This document shows positions 42,521 to 51,514 of a stretch of DNA of 64,000 bases, in pieces (positions within the stretch are counted from its first letter, which is position 1; each line of letters starts with the position of its first letter). The position numbers and the translations under genes were made by a program. The stretch is taken from assembly GCA_036323355.1 (NCBI GenBank), contig AP028876.1, positions 930,001 to 994,000 on the forward strand, written 5' to 3'. The notes beneath the pieces are model-generated. The model was not told the origin of the DNA. It was given only the letters and a program-made list of their open reading frames with translations, and searched no databases. The DNA is from Gottschalkiaceae bacterium SANA. GTDB lineage: Bacteria; Bacillota; Clostridia; Tissierellales; GPF-1.

Positions 42521-43771
42521 ATGAAAATATTGGTAATTGGAGCCGGTCCTGCCGGCTTGATGGCGGCTTATGCTGCAAGAAAAAATGGGGCAGAGGTTAT
42601 TGTCTATGAAAAAATGGAACGGGTTCTCCGTAAGTTATTGATTACGGGAAAGGGTCGTTGTAATTTGACCAATGCTGCACCCATCGATCAATTTATTGAA
42701 AACACCATAGGAAATCCAAATTTTTTATATAGCGCATTTTATACCTTTACGAATGAGCAGGTCATGGAATTTTTCCGAGATCAGGGCCTTGCTCTAAAGG
42801 TGGAGCGCGGTAATCGCGTTTTTCCTGAGAGTGATAAATCCACTTCAGTAGCGGACGCTTTATTAAAAGCTTGCATTGACCTTGGGATTAAGGTGAGAAC
42901 GAGATCACCCATTCAAACACTTTGGATTGAAGATGGAATTTTACGCGGTGCTGAAGATCAAAAAGGGAATAGAATCCCTGCTGACCGTGTGATCTTGGCA
43001 ACGGGTGGAAAATCTTATCCGGCAACGGGATCAACAGGCGATGGATATCATATGGCTAAAGCATACGACCATACCATTGTTCAGCCCTTGCCTGCCCTTG
43101 TTGCTTTTCGAACGGAAGATTCATGGAATCCGAATTTGGCCGGCTTGTCATTGAAAAATATCAGCCTGATTACAAAGGCAAAAAAGAAGAAGGAATATTT
43201 TGGAGATCTTCTTTTTACCCATGACGGGATCTCGGGTCCGGTTGTACTTACTGCTGGGCGATATTTGATTCAAGAGGGCGTTGTTCGGGAGAATGGCGAG
43301 TTTACCAACACGGAATTTTGGATTGATTTGAAGCCGGCTTTAAGTAAGGAAAAGTTGGATCGCCGGATTCTTCGGGATTTCCAAGCCTTTCATCTTAAGC
43401 AGCTGAAAACCGTACTTAAGGAATTGTTGCCACAGGCCTTGATTCCCATTGTGATTGAAAAAAGCGGTCTGGATCCAGAGATGGCTGTTCATCAAGTGAA
43501 TAAAAAACAGCGCGAAGCCTTGGTTCAAACGCTGAAGTTCTTGCCCATTCAAGGACGGGGACTGAAGGGATTTAAGGAAGCGATTATCACCGTTGGTGGT
43601 GTTTCCGTCAAAGACGTGGATCCTTCCACTATGGCTTCAAAAAAGGTGGAGGGCTTGTATTTTGCGGGAGAAGTATTGGATGTGGATGCCTTGACGGGTG
43701 GATTTAATCTTCAAATTGCTTTTTCAACGGGCTATCTGGCGGGAATGTCCGCTTCAGAGGAACAATCATGA
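42521..43771 (+). CDS. NAD(P)/FAD-dependent oxidoreductase, BaiN/HI0933-like
   Basis: A 416-residue flavoprotein of the HI0933 family: FAD motif VIGAGPAGLMAAYAAR at residues 4-19, KLLITGKGRCNLTNA, ATGGKSYPATGSTGDGY and the C-terminal LYFAGEVLDVDALTGGFNLQIAFSTG (first and last parts). Family members include BaiN, which reduces steroid double bonds, but most have unknown substrates. GAGGAGA precedes ATG 42521. The stop overlaps the start of the next FAD enzyme (ATGA). Confidence 0.9.
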   Translation: MKILVIGAGPAGLMAAYAARKNGAEVIVYEKMERVLRKLLITGKGRCNLTNAAPIDQFIENTIGNPNFLYSAFYTFTNEQVMEFFRDQGLALKVERGNRVFPESDKSTSVADALLKACIDLGIKVRTRSPIQTLWIEDGILRGAEDQKGNRIPADRVILATGGKSYPATGSTGDGYHMAKAYDHTIVQPLPALVAFRTEDSWNPNLAGLSLKNISLITKAKKKKEYFGDLLFTHDGISGPVVLTAGRYLIQEGVVRENGEFTNTEFWIDLKPALSKEKLDRRILRDFQAFHLKQLKTVLKELLPQALIPIVIEKSGLDPEMAVHQVNKKQREALVQTLKFLPIQGRGLKGFKEAIITVGGVSVKDVDPSTMASKKVEGLYFAGEVLDVDALTGGFNLQIAFSTGYLAGMSASEEQS

Positions 43772-45381
43772 TCCGGGTGCACGATATTGCTTTGCGGATC
43801 ACAGAGCCGACAGACAAGATTTTCTTTAAGATTTGTGAAAAATTAAAGATTGATAAAAATGACCTTCTGGGATATGAGATTTATCGGGAATCCATTGATG
43901 CCCGAAAGAGAAAACCTCTCAGGCTGATATACACCGTGGATGTGACTGTAAAAAATGAACAGAAAATTTTAAAACAATTTCCAGCCTTGAAACGTACGCC
44001 ACCTCCACTGAAGGAGATTCTGCCTGTTTCAAAGGAACAAAAAACACGACCCCTTGTGGTGGGCTTCGGTCCGGCGGGCATGTTCTGTGCCCTGTATCTG
44101 GCACAGGCGGGTTTAAAGCCCATTGTGCTAGAGCGTGGGAAGTCAGTGGATGAGCGTCAAATCGACGTTGAACGATTTTGGTCGCAAGGAATTTTGAATG
44201 AAGAATCCAATGTTCAGTTTGGTGAAGGCGGGGCGGGGACATTTTCCGATGGAAAGTTAACCTCAAGGAGCAAGGATCAGCGGATTGAACGGGTGATGCA
44301 GACCTTTGTAAAGGCCGGGGCGCCCAGGGAAATTTTATGGACAAAAAAACCCCATTTGGGAACCGATCGATTACGAGAAATTGTGAAAAAGATTCGACTG
44401 GAAATTGAATCTTTGGGTGGAAGCGTGCGATTTCAGCAGCGGGTTACAGATTTAGTCGTGGAAGGCAATCAAGTGGTTGGTGTCGAGGTCAATGGAGAAG
44501 AGATTATTTCGACAGACCAAGTATGCATGGCCATTGGCCATAGCGCCAGAGACACCTTTTCTTGGCTCCATGCAAAGGGGATTCAAATGGAAGCAAAAGC
44601 CATTGCTGTGGGGGTTCGAATTGAACATGGCCAGGCCATGATCGATCAAAACCAATACGGTGAGCATGCGGGTCATCCAAGATTGGGTGCGGCTAGCTAT
44701 GCGCTGCGTTTTACGGATTCAACAGGACGCGGGGTCTACTCCTTTTGCATGTGTCCGGGTGGCCAAGTCGTTGCGGCAGCATCGGAACTCGGTGGCCTTG
44801 TGGTTAACGGGATGAGCGAATACGCCCGAGATAAGGAAAATGCGAATTCAGCCCTTTTGGTTCAGGTTAATCCTGCTGATTACGCAACCGTGGTATCTGA
44901 AACAAACAATTCGGGCTTGGTATCCCCTTTGGCAGGGATCGCTTTTCAGCGTGATCTGGAGCAAAAAGCCTTTCGCTTGGGTGGGGAAAACTACGCAGCT
45001 CCTGTAGAGCGGGTCGGCTCGTTTTTAGGTCTTGCAGATTTGCCTAAAGGAAAAATTGTCCCTAGTTATCGACCCATGATTGCATGGACACAGTTGGATC
45101 AAATTCTACCAGACTTTGTTGTTTCAGCATTAAAAGAAGCCATTCCCTATTTTGGACGCAAGATTAAGGGTTTTGATCGACCTGATGCGGTGTTGACAGC
45201 CGTTGAAAGTCGTTCATCTTCACCAGTTCGCTTGGTGCGGGATCCGGTAAGTCTAGAGAGCTTTTCCCATAGTGGACTCTATCCAATCGGAGAGGGCGCT
45301 GGCTATGCGGGAGGAATTACATCCTCTGCCATTGATGGAATTCGATGCGCAGAGAAAATCGTAGAAAATATTCAAGCATAA
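43768..45381 (+). CDS. FAD-dependent oxidoreductase with N-terminal adaptor domain
   Basis: A 537-residue protein. The N-terminal 85 residues form a small conserved domain (KICEKLKIDKNDLLGYEIYR) found in this uncharacterised family; then FAD motif VVGFGPAGMFCALYLAQAG, QFGEGGAGTFSDGKL and the C-terminal PIGEGAGYAGGI. It is widespread in Clostridia and Bacteroidetes as a FAD-dependent dehydrogenase of unknown substrate. It overlaps the preceding flavoprotein by four bases. Confidence 0.88.
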   Translation: MIRVHDIALRITEPTDKIFFKICEKLKIDKNDLLGYEIYRESIDARKRKPLRLIYTVDVTVKNEQKILKQFPALKRTPPPLKEILPVSKEQKTRPLVVGFGPAGMFCALYLAQAGLKPIVLERGKSVDERQIDVERFWSQGILNEESNVQFGEGGAGTFSDGKLTSRSKDQRIERVMQTFVKAGAPREILWTKKPHLGTDRLREIVKKIRLEIESLGGSVRFQQRVTDLVVEGNQVVGVEVNGEEIISTDQVCMAIGHSARDTFSWLHAKGIQMEAKAIAVGVRIEHGQAMIDQNQYGEHAGHPRLGAASYALRFTDSTGRGVYSFCMCPGGQVVAAASELGGLVVNGMSEYARDKENANSALLVQVNPADYATVVSETNNSGLVSPLAGIAFQRDLEQKAFRLGGENYAAPVERVGSFLGLADLPKGKIVPSYRPMIAWTQLDQILPDFVVSALKEAIPYFGRKIKGFDRPDAVLTAVESRSSSPVRLVRDPVSLESFSHSGLYPIGEGAGYAGGITSSAIDGIRCAEKIVENIQA

Positions 45382-45392
45382 GGAGGAAAACT

Positions 45393-45809
45393 ATGTCAAC
45401 TTTATCAGGGTTACAAGAACTGACTCAAAGTCCAATCATGCTTTTTGCCATTTATCTTTTGCAAGCCTTTGGTTTCTATCGATTGGCGCAGAAAGCGGGA
45501 GTGAAGAATGAATGGATTGCCTTTATTCCAATTCTACAATTTATTCTCTTCTTCCACATTATCGATCGGAGTGCATGGCATATTCTGATTGTTTTGCTGT
45601 TTGCCATCCCCGTGATCGGTTGGCTTGCTGCACCCATGATCTTTGCCTATTTTCAATATGAGTTTTATCAGCGCTTTGGTGTTGAACCTCTCCTTGGTGT
45701 GGTCGTGATCCTTGTGGGTGTGTTTGTACCCATCGTCAGTTCCGTATTCTTTTTATTTATTGCCTTTTCGGAATTGCTTTATCAGGGAGTGAATCGATAT
45801 GGAAATTAA
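45393..45809 (+). CDS. Membrane protein, unknown (DUF5684-like)
   Basis: A 138-residue protein with three or four hydrophobic helices and a conserved-looking WIAFIPILQF near residue 40, a pattern seen in small signal-peptidase-associated membrane proteins of the DUF5684 kind. ATG 45393 follows AAGGAGG by six bases. It lies between the FAD enzyme and the monophosphatase, whose start it overlaps by 11 bases. Function unknown. Confidence 0.7.
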   Translation: MSTLSGLQELTQSPIMLFAIYLLQAFGFYRLAQKAGVKNEWIAFIPILQFILFFHIIDRSAWHILIVLLFAIPVIGWLAAPMIFAYFQYEFYQRFGVEPLLGVVVILVGVFVPIVSSVFFLFIAFSELLYQGVNRYGN

Positions 45810-46602
45810 TAAAGAGGTCATACAGGGAGCAAGGGGTCGAGTGGATCGAATCCTTGGTCTCATTGAGGAATTGGGTCAATATCAATTAAAAGAACAGCAA
45901 AAGGATGATTTGGGTGTTGATACCAAATCTTCTGCAATGGATTTGGTTACTCGGGTTGACAAAGAATCGGAGCGAATCATTTCTGAATGGATCATGGAAA
46001 ACTATCCTGGGGATGGCATTCTAGGTGAGGAAGGAACACACCATAATTCGGATGCGGATTATCAATGGATTGTGGATCCTGTGGATGGAACCAATAATTA
46101 TGCACAGCGTTTTCCCATCTTTGCTATTAGTGTGGGGATCAAGTATCAAAAAGTAGGCATTGGTGGTATCGTACATATTCCTGCATTGAAGGAATGGTTT
46201 GTTGGTGTAAAAGGCGAGGGAGCTACTCTGAACGGCAAGACGATTCAAGTAGGAGACAAGACTGACTTGGTTCATTCCCTGGCCTGCACAGGATTTCCTT
46301 ACGACAAGGGGACTAATGAGCGCAATAATCTGCGGGAAATTTCGGCCTTGGTACCACAAGTACGCGGCATGCGGCGTACGGGATGCGCGGCTTTCGATCT
46401 TTGTTGTGTAGCCTGCGGAAGATTTGATATTTACTGGGAAATGACTTTGAAAGAATGGGATATTGCCGCTGCCTGCGTGATCTTGGAAGAGGCAGGGGCG
46501 GTGTGGAAAATTTATCAGGAGGAGCGTGAGATTTCCATTGTGACAGGGAATGAGTCCCTTGTACAAAAGCTCATGCCGATTTTGACGGATTCTAGCTTGT
46601 GA
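45799..46602 (+). CDS. Inositol monophosphatase family protein
   Basis: A 267-residue Mg-dependent phosphatase: GEEG (near residue 76), DPVDGTNNYAQ (near 93) and the C-terminal WDIAAACVILEEAGA. It would hydrolyse inositol-1-phosphate or a related sugar phosphate or 3'-phosphoadenosine phosphate; the substrate is not resolved. It overlaps the membrane protein gene and ends about 60 bases before pta. Confidence 0.93.
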   Translation: MEINKEVIQGARGRVDRILGLIEELGQYQLKEQQKDDLGVDTKSSAMDLVTRVDKESERIISEWIMENYPGDGILGEEGTHHNSDADYQWIVDPVDGTNNYAQRFPIFAISVGIKYQKVGIGGIVHIPALKEWFVGVKGEGATLNGKTIQVGDKTDLVHSLACTGFPYDKGTNERNNLREISALVPQVRGMRRTGCAAFDLCCVACGRFDIYWEMTLKEWDIAAACVILEEAGAVWKIYQEEREISIVTGNESLVQKLMPILTDSSL

Positions 46603-46660
46603 ATCGAAAGTCTTTTCTATATAATGTAGAAGTAAATTTTGTATAAAGGAAGGTATAGAG

Positions 46661-47665
46661 ATGGATTTTCTAACGAAACTAAAAGAACAAGCAAAAAAAG
46701 ATTTGCAAACGATTGTATTGCCAGAATCATTGGAAGAACGCAACCTGGAAGCAGCTTGTGAGGTTTTAAAGGATGGAATCGCCAAGATCATTTTGATTGG
46801 TAAGCGTGAGGAAATTGTTGCGGCAGCTGGTAATCCTGAAGTCGAAAAAGCAATTATTATCGATCCTGCAACCTACGAGAAAACGGATGCGATGGTTGAG
46901 CTTTTGGTTGAGCTTCGAAAAAGAAAAGGTATGACAGTAGAATCGGCAAAAGAATTATTGCTGACAAATCCATTGTATTTTGGCTGCATGCTGGTTAAGA
47001 TGGAATTGGCAGACGGCATGGTATCTGGTGCTATTCACTCAACGGGTGATGTGCTTAGACCGGCCCTTCAAATCTTGAAGACTGCACCTGGGGTAAAATT
47101 GGCATCGGCTGCTTTCGTTATGGAAGTACCAAACTGCGAATTTGGTGAAGGTGGTATTTTGGTATTTGCTGATACGGCATTGAATCAAAATCCAAGTGCG
47201 GAAGAGATGGCACATATTGCTATTACTTCAGCTAAGACATTTGAAGCCTTTGTTCAAAAGGAAGCGGTTGTAGCTATGCTTTCTCATTCTACATACGGAT
47301 CTGCAAAACATGCGGACGTGGATAAAGTTGTTGAAGCGACAAGAATTGCCAAGGAATTGGCGCCAGATTTGGCATTGGACGGAGAACTTCAATTGGATGC
47401 AGCTATTGTGGATGCAATCGGTAAGAAGAAAGCACCGGAATCAAAGGTTGCTGGTTCTGCCAATGTATTGGTCTTCCCGGATCTTGATGCTGGAAACATT
47501 GGATACAAATTGGTTCAACGCTTTGCAAACGCCAATGCTTATGGTCCTGTTATTCAGGGATTGGCAAAACCGGTTAATGATTTGTCTCGCGGCTGTTATG
47601 CAGCGGACATCGTTGGCACGGTAGCCTTGACTGCCCTTCAAGCGCAGATGGCAAAAAACGCATAA
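46661..47665 (+). CDS. pta: Phosphate acetyltransferase
   Basis: A 334-residue protein of the short Pta family: IVLPESLEERNLEAA, NPLYFGCMLVKMELADGMVSGAIHSTGDV (ends only cited), SHSTYGSAKHADVDKV and the C-terminal DLSRGCYAADIVGTVALTALQA. It converts acetyl-CoA and phosphate to acetyl phosphate in fermentative acetate formation. No ackA is in the window. GAAGGT-type binding site, with TATAAT at 46618-46623 upstream but a poor -35 box. Confidence 0.95.
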   Translation: MDFLTKLKEQAKKDLQTIVLPESLEERNLEAACEVLKDGIAKIILIGKREEIVAAAGNPEVEKAIIIDPATYEKTDAMVELLVELRKRKGMTVESAKELLLTNPLYFGCMLVKMELADGMVSGAIHSTGDVLRPALQILKTAPGVKLASAAFVMEVPNCEFGEGGILVFADTALNQNPSAEEMAHIAITSAKTFEAFVQKEAVVAMLSHSTYGSAKHADVDKVVEATRIAKELAPDLALDGELQLDAAIVDAIGKKKAPESKVAGSANVLVFPDLDAGNIGYKLVQRFANANAYGPVIQGLAKPVNDLSRGCYAADIVGTVALTALQAQMAKNA

Positions 47666-47673
47666 ACATACAG

Positions 47674-47705
47674 AAATCCCGCGAAGCGATTCGCGGGATT
47701 TTTTT
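47674..47705. terminator. Bidirectional terminator between pta and ABC importer operon
   Basis: Perfect 12-pair stem AAATCCCGCGAA / TTCGCGGGATTT with loop GCGA, T run on the plus strand; A residues on the other flank. Confidence 0.8.
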
Positions 47706-48372
47706 ATTCCATGATTTTTGTCTGTATCTCTTCCATCCAACGATCATCTCTTTTTTTTCGATCAAGTATGAGAGGGAGGTGTTTGATATTTCTATGTGGA
47801 GGCATTTCTAATTGATAGAGTTCGTCGGCAACCTGCAAGGCGGTTTTGTGATCGTGGGTGATCAAGAGAACCGTTTTTTGATTGCGGATCCATAGTTGTT
47901 CAAAGAGTCGAATCATCTGACTCTTCAATTGGGGATCCAGGTTGCTGAAGGGTTCATCCAAGATGAGAAGATCAGAAGGATAGAGAAATCCTCGTGCTAA
48001 GGCGACTCGTTGCTGCTGACCGCCCGATAGAGTTTGTGGCAAAGCGTTGGCTTTCTCTGTCAGGGAAACGGCTGCTAGGATCTCGTCGATGGCTGCGGGC
48101 TCATCGTGAATCATAGCCAAATTCTCCCGCACACTTAACCAAGGCAACAAACGTGGCTCTTGAAAAACATAGGAGATGGCAAGAAATTTAAAGTCTTTCA
48201 GATCTCCAGATTCAACGGGTAAGAGGCCCGATAAGATTTGTGCCAGGGTCGTCTTTCCACAGCCAGAGGGTCCAATTAATGCTGTTATGGCATTCTGTTT
48301 TAGATCCATGGAAAAATTTTCATAGAGAAGCAAAGAACCGTATGATTGGGTTAGATTTTTAATGGTTGGCAT
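47704..48372 (-). CDS. ABC importer ATP-binding protein, SsuB/TauB-like
   Basis: A 222-residue ATPase with Walker A GPSGCGKTT, signature LSGGQQQRVALARG, Walker B LLILDEPFSNLDP and H-loop ITHDHKTAL. Last gene of the operon Crp-SBP-permease-ATPase. ATG 48372 follows AAAGGAGGG and overlaps the permease end. It is a paralogue of the ATPase at 19256-19966. Confidence 0.9.
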   Translation of the reverse strand: MPTIKNLTQSYGSLLLYENFSMDLKQNAITALIGPSGCGKTTLAQILSGLLPVESGDLKDFKFLAISYVFQEPRLLPWLSVRENLAMIHDEPAAIDEILAAVSLTEKANALPQTLSGGQQQRVALARGFLYPSDLLILDEPFSNLDPQLKSQMIRLFEQLWIRNQKTVLLITHDHKTALQVADELYQLEMPPHRNIKHLPLILDRKKRDDRWMEEIQTKIME

Positions 48373-49126
48373 TGAGATCCCTCCTTTGATGGAAGAAGGC
48401 GACAAAGACTTTTTCTGTGATCATGCTGGCCAAAATGAGAATCATGGTCCAGGCAAAGAGATCGGGCGTTTCCAGATAGACCTTGGCGTCATAGAGCTTG
48501 GATCCAATGGCAAGGCGAGGGTGGCTTAAGACCTCTGCTGCAACACTGGCCTTCCAACAGAGTCCGACTGCGGTTTGTGACGCGTGTCGGATGGCTGGCC
48601 AGGCAGAAGGAAAATAGATTTGCTTCATCCGTTTGATGGGTGATAGATGGAAAACCCGTGCCATTTCCAGGAGTTTGGGGTCTGTTCGTCGGACACCCTC
48701 GGTCGTTTGTGCCCAGATGACGGGAAACCCAATCAAAAAGCTGATAATCAAGGGAACCAAATCCGAAGGTACCCAGATCAATACCAAAAGGATCAAGGCG
48801 ATAACCGGGGTTGATTTGATAATTTGAACCATGGGCTCTAGCCAGGTGTAGATGCCGGAAATCAAGCCGCTGGGGAATCCCAAGAGAATGCCAAGGCTGA
48901 AGGATAGAAAAAAACCACCCCATACTCGAATCCATGAAAGGCCAAGGATCAGCCAACCCTCTGGTAGGCTGAGATTGATTACCACTTGTTTCAGGGTTGT
49001 ATAAGGGCTGGGCAGATAGATTTCTTTATGAATCACGGCCGAAAGGCCCCCCCAGAGGAGGAGCCAAAATAAACCGGCAATTAGTTTTTGTTTCCAAGGT
49101 TTATTGAATGAAATAGAAGTTTTCAT
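48359..49126 (-). CDS. ABC importer permease, SsuC/TauC-like
   Basis: A 255-residue protein with about six helices and the EAA-loop region MARVFHLSPIKRMKQIYFPS. It overlaps the SBP gene by 26 bases and the ATPase gene by 14, so the three importer genes are tightly coupled. The class includes nitrate, sulfonate, taurine and thiamine-precursor importers. Confidence 0.88.
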   Translation of the reverse strand: MKTSISFNKPWKQKLIAGLFWLLLWGGLSAVIHKEIYLPSPYTTLKQVVINLSLPEGWLILGLSWIRVWGGFFLSFSLGILLGFPSGLISGIYTWLEPMVQIIKSTPVIALILLVLIWVPSDLVPLIISFLIGFPVIWAQTTEGVRRTDPKLLEMARVFHLSPIKRMKQIYFPSAWPAIRHASQTAVGLCWKASVAAEVLSHPRLAIGSKLYDAKVYLETPDLFAWTMILILASMITEKVFVAFFHQRRDLNANH

Positions 49127-50135
49127 CTGGCATGCTGCCTCCTATGGATTTTGGATTAAAGGCTTCCATAGCTGCTAGAAAAGGAGTTAAAGTGGTGTCC
49201 ATATCGCTTCCGTTAATCCATACAATATTTGAATTTGGAATGGCTTTCTCCGCTAAAACCGCCATTGGTAAAATACCGACTTGAGCGATTACTTGGCTGG
49301 CCGCTTTTGGATCTGCGTTTACCCAGGCTACGGAAGACTCATAGGCCTTCAAAAAGTTTGCTACCGCTTCTGGATGTGCATCGGCAAATTCAGTCTTTAC
49401 AAGCAAACCACCCATTGGCATGGTCGTTCCCGGTACGGCATCTTCCCAGGCAGTGGTTAAATCTAAACCGATGGAAAGGTCGGGGTTCTTCATCATAACT
49501 TGTGTAACGAATGGTTGAGGTAACAAGGCAGCATGAATGTCTCCGCCAATCAAGGCTTGAGCTGAGCTGGCATGATCCAGTGCATAATCCAGGGTTACAT
49601 CGACTTCTGGATCAAGACCCGCGTTTTCCAAAAGATAACGAAGGGCGAAATCGGGTGTTGCTCCCTTGCCGCTAACATTGATGGATTGGCCCTTTAGATC
49701 GGCAATGGTTTCAATGGTTAATGTGGAATCGGTGATCACATAAAGTACACCCAGGGTATTGATGCCTGCTAGGCGATAAGCACCCTCTGTTTTTTGATAA
49801 AGAATGGAAGCTAGATTGGTTGGAACAGCCGCGAAATCCAATTCGCCGCTTAAGACCTTGGCAGTAATGGCATCGGGTGCTGCTTCGATGGCAAATTCAA
49901 GAGACAGACCCTCTGGATCTTCCATCATCAATTGCGCCATGCCCATTCCCGTAGGTCCTTTTAGGGTGCCGATCATGATGTCGACAGGATCTAAAGCTGG
50001 TTCTTCTTGAACGACCGCTTCCTCTGTTTGTGCGGGTGGTTCTACTGCTTCAGGTGTTGGTGCCTCTGTTGGTGTGCATCCGACAATCATTAAAATCATA
50101 ATCAATAAAAGTGCGACTAAACTCGTTTTTTTCAT
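49101..50135 (-). CDS. ABC importer substrate-binding lipoprotein
   Basis: A 344-residue lipoprotein with lipobox MIVGC, an acidic Pro/Glu linker and a binding-protein fold (DIMIGTLKGPTGMGMAQLM; SGELDFAAVPTNLASILYQ). It belongs to the NMT1/SsuA-like group; the ligand is unknown. ATG 50135 has AAGAGGAA upstream. It overlaps the regulator stop by four bases, so the binding protein is translated with the Crp-type regulator. Confidence 0.88.
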   Translation of the reverse strand: MKKTSLVALLLIMILMIVGCTPTEAPTPEAVEPPAQTEEAVVQEEPALDPVDIMIGTLKGPTGMGMAQLMMEDPEGLSLEFAIEAAPDAITAKVLSGELDFAAVPTNLASILYQKTEGAYRLAGINTLGVLYVITDSTLTIETIADLKGQSINVSGKGATPDFALRYLLENAGLDPEVDVTLDYALDHASSAQALIGGDIHAALLPQPFVTQVMMKNPDLSIGLDLTTAWEDAVPGTTMPMGGLLVKTEFADAHPEAVANFLKAYESSVAWVNADPKAASQVIAQVGILPMAVLAEKAIPNSNIVWINGSDMDTTLTPFLAAMEAFNPKSIGGSMPDENFYFIQ

Positions 50136-50830
50136 TGTAAATTCCTCTTTTCTTCCATTGTTTTTGTTAGATGGATTTCTTTGTTTTTTATTTCGATCCA
50201 ACCCATTTCCTCGAGGGCGTGCAACTCTCGATACAGGCTTGCCCGGCTTATCCCTAGGTATTGCGCCCATTCTGTCCGATTGTAGGAAATGTGGCAAGGG
50301 TTCCCTTTTCTTTTCCAGGTGTGGATCAGAAAGGCTTCAATTCGTTCCCGCGCTGATTCGTATAGCAAAAGATCGATATGTGCATTGAGAAAGATCAGTT
50401 TTTCGCTGGTAACCTGCAGATATTGCTGCAAAAAGCCTGGTGAGTTTTGTAGAAGTCTTTGAATGGCTTTGTCCTGTAACCAAAAAATTTCTCCACTGCA
50501 AGCAGCGATGATTTCAGTTGGATAGGATGGCGTGAGGGCAAAGAGTGCTGACAATCCGAATAGATGAGGCGCTGTAAACTTTCGTACGATCTTTTTGTCA
50601 TGGGTAAAAGCGGCTGCACTTCCCTCTAAAATGAGCCCGATTCTCGCTTGGGCGGGTTGAAAGGATTGCAGGATTTCCCCGGAGACAAAGGATGCGATTG
50701 TCGTTTCATTAGGTTTGACAGAGGCTTCCCATTCGTCGACTGTGGTCGTTGAGAATAGTGGAAATTGTTTTTTTAGTTGTAAGAATTGAATACGCTCACC
50801 CTCTTTCTTAGAGTGTCTTATATAAGACAC
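50132..50830 (-). CDS. Crp/Fnr-family transcriptional regulator
   Basis: A protein of up to 232 residues: cyclic-nucleotide-binding-like beta roll (FVSGEILQSFQPAQARIGLILEG, shown by its GE and GLI pattern) and a C-terminal winged helix WAQYLGISRASLYRELHALEEMG. No Fnr-type N-terminal cysteines. The only standard in-frame start is GTG 50830, which lies in an 18-base palindrome and has no ribosome binding site; GAGGGTGA at 50803-50796 would instead point to an ATT codon at 50791. It heads the importer operon and probably regulates it. Confidence 0.85.
   Translation of the reverse strand: MSYIRHSKKEGERIQFLQLKKQFPLFSTTTVDEWEASVKPNETTIASFVSGEILQSFQPAQARIGLILEGSAAAFTHDKKIVRKFTAPHLFGLSALFALTPSYPTEIIAACSGEIFWLQDKAIQRLLQNSPGFLQQYLQVTSEKLIFLNAHIDLLLYESARERIEAFLIHTWKRKGNPCHISYNRTEWAQYLGISRASLYRELHALEEMGWIEIKNKEIHLTKTMEEKRNLQ
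50813..50830. promoter_or_regulatory. 18-bp perfect palindrome, likely autoregulatory operator
   Basis: GTGTCTTATATAAGACAC is perfectly self-complementary, the size and symmetry of Crp/Fnr sites, at the 5' end of a Crp-type gene. It could also include a -10 box (TATA core) on the minus strand. Confidence 0.65.
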
Positions 50831-50910
50831 TGGCTTGATAATAATATATCACACGAAGTCTTATTCGTCTATAAAAATAAAAAAAACCCCCAAAAAATAA
50901 ATTGGAAGCC

Positions 50911-51091
50911 TGACGGTCCTTCATTAACATATAATCGTAGGCCCGTCCTCATGACGGTCCTTCATTAACATATAATCGTAGGCCCGTCCTCATGACGGTC
51001 CTTCATTAACATATAATCGTAGGCCCGTCCTCATGACGGTCCTTCATAAACATATAATCGTAGGCCCGTCCTCCTGACGGTCCTTCATTAA
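50911..51091. repeat. 41-bp tandem repeat, 4.4 copies
   Basis: Units start at 50911, 50952, 50993, 51034 and 51075 (last cut after 17 bases). Copies 1-3 are identical; copy 4 has two changes (CATAAAC; ending CTCC). There are no spacers, so it is not CRISPR. A hairpin CCGTC-CTCAT-GACGG forms across each junction. It lies between two minus-strand genes, 18 bases after the stop of the small membrane protein. Confidence 0.93.
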
Positions 51092-51109
51092 GAGATGAAG
51101 GTAGATTTG

Positions 51110-51418
51110 CTAGTTTTTGCGGTTGGTAAAAATAAGAATCAATTGAAAAAATCCAAAGATGAATAGACCAACTCCAAGAAGAACAAGAAATTGAATGACA
51201 TTGGTTTCGAGTCCTCGTAAGATACGTAAAGAAGGTATCCATAGAAATAAGGCAAGGAAATATAAAGCCTGTCCTTGCATGCGTCGATAGAAGTTTGGAC
51301 TTTGATGACGGTTTGCGAGGTGAGCCAAGGGATGGCCTGAAACATTCTTTTGCAGGGTAAATCCGGTGAGTACAAAGAGAAATCCAAGAACAATTCCTCC
51401 CCAAGCGAATAGATGCAT
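51110..51418 (-). CDS. Small three-helix membrane protein, unknown
   Basis: A 102-residue protein with hydrophobic helices at about residues 4-22, 50-65 and 73-95, separated by a polar loop (HPLAHLANRHQSPNFYRR). AAAGGAG precedes ATG 51418, which I prefer to ATG 51460 that has no binding site. Not recognised as a known family (DUF3784-like shape). It is divergent from the TPR-like gene and followed by the tandem repeats. Confidence 0.65.
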   Translation of the reverse strand: MHLFAWGGIVLGFLFVLTGFTLQKNVSGHPLAHLANRHQSPNFYRRMQGQALYFLALFLWIPSLRILRGLETNVIQFLVLLGVGLFIFGFFQLILIFTNRKN

Positions 51419-51514
51419 GGGAATCTCCTTTTGAACGGCTATTTTTTCCATTTGTCCCATGATATAATAAGTTTATGTGAGTTGCAAATAAGAATGAATG
51501 CAGAGGAGAATGAC

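Noticed and set aside
50911-51091. Possible CRISPR array
   Set aside because: The 41-base units follow each other with no spacers and the first three are identical, so this is a tandem repeat.
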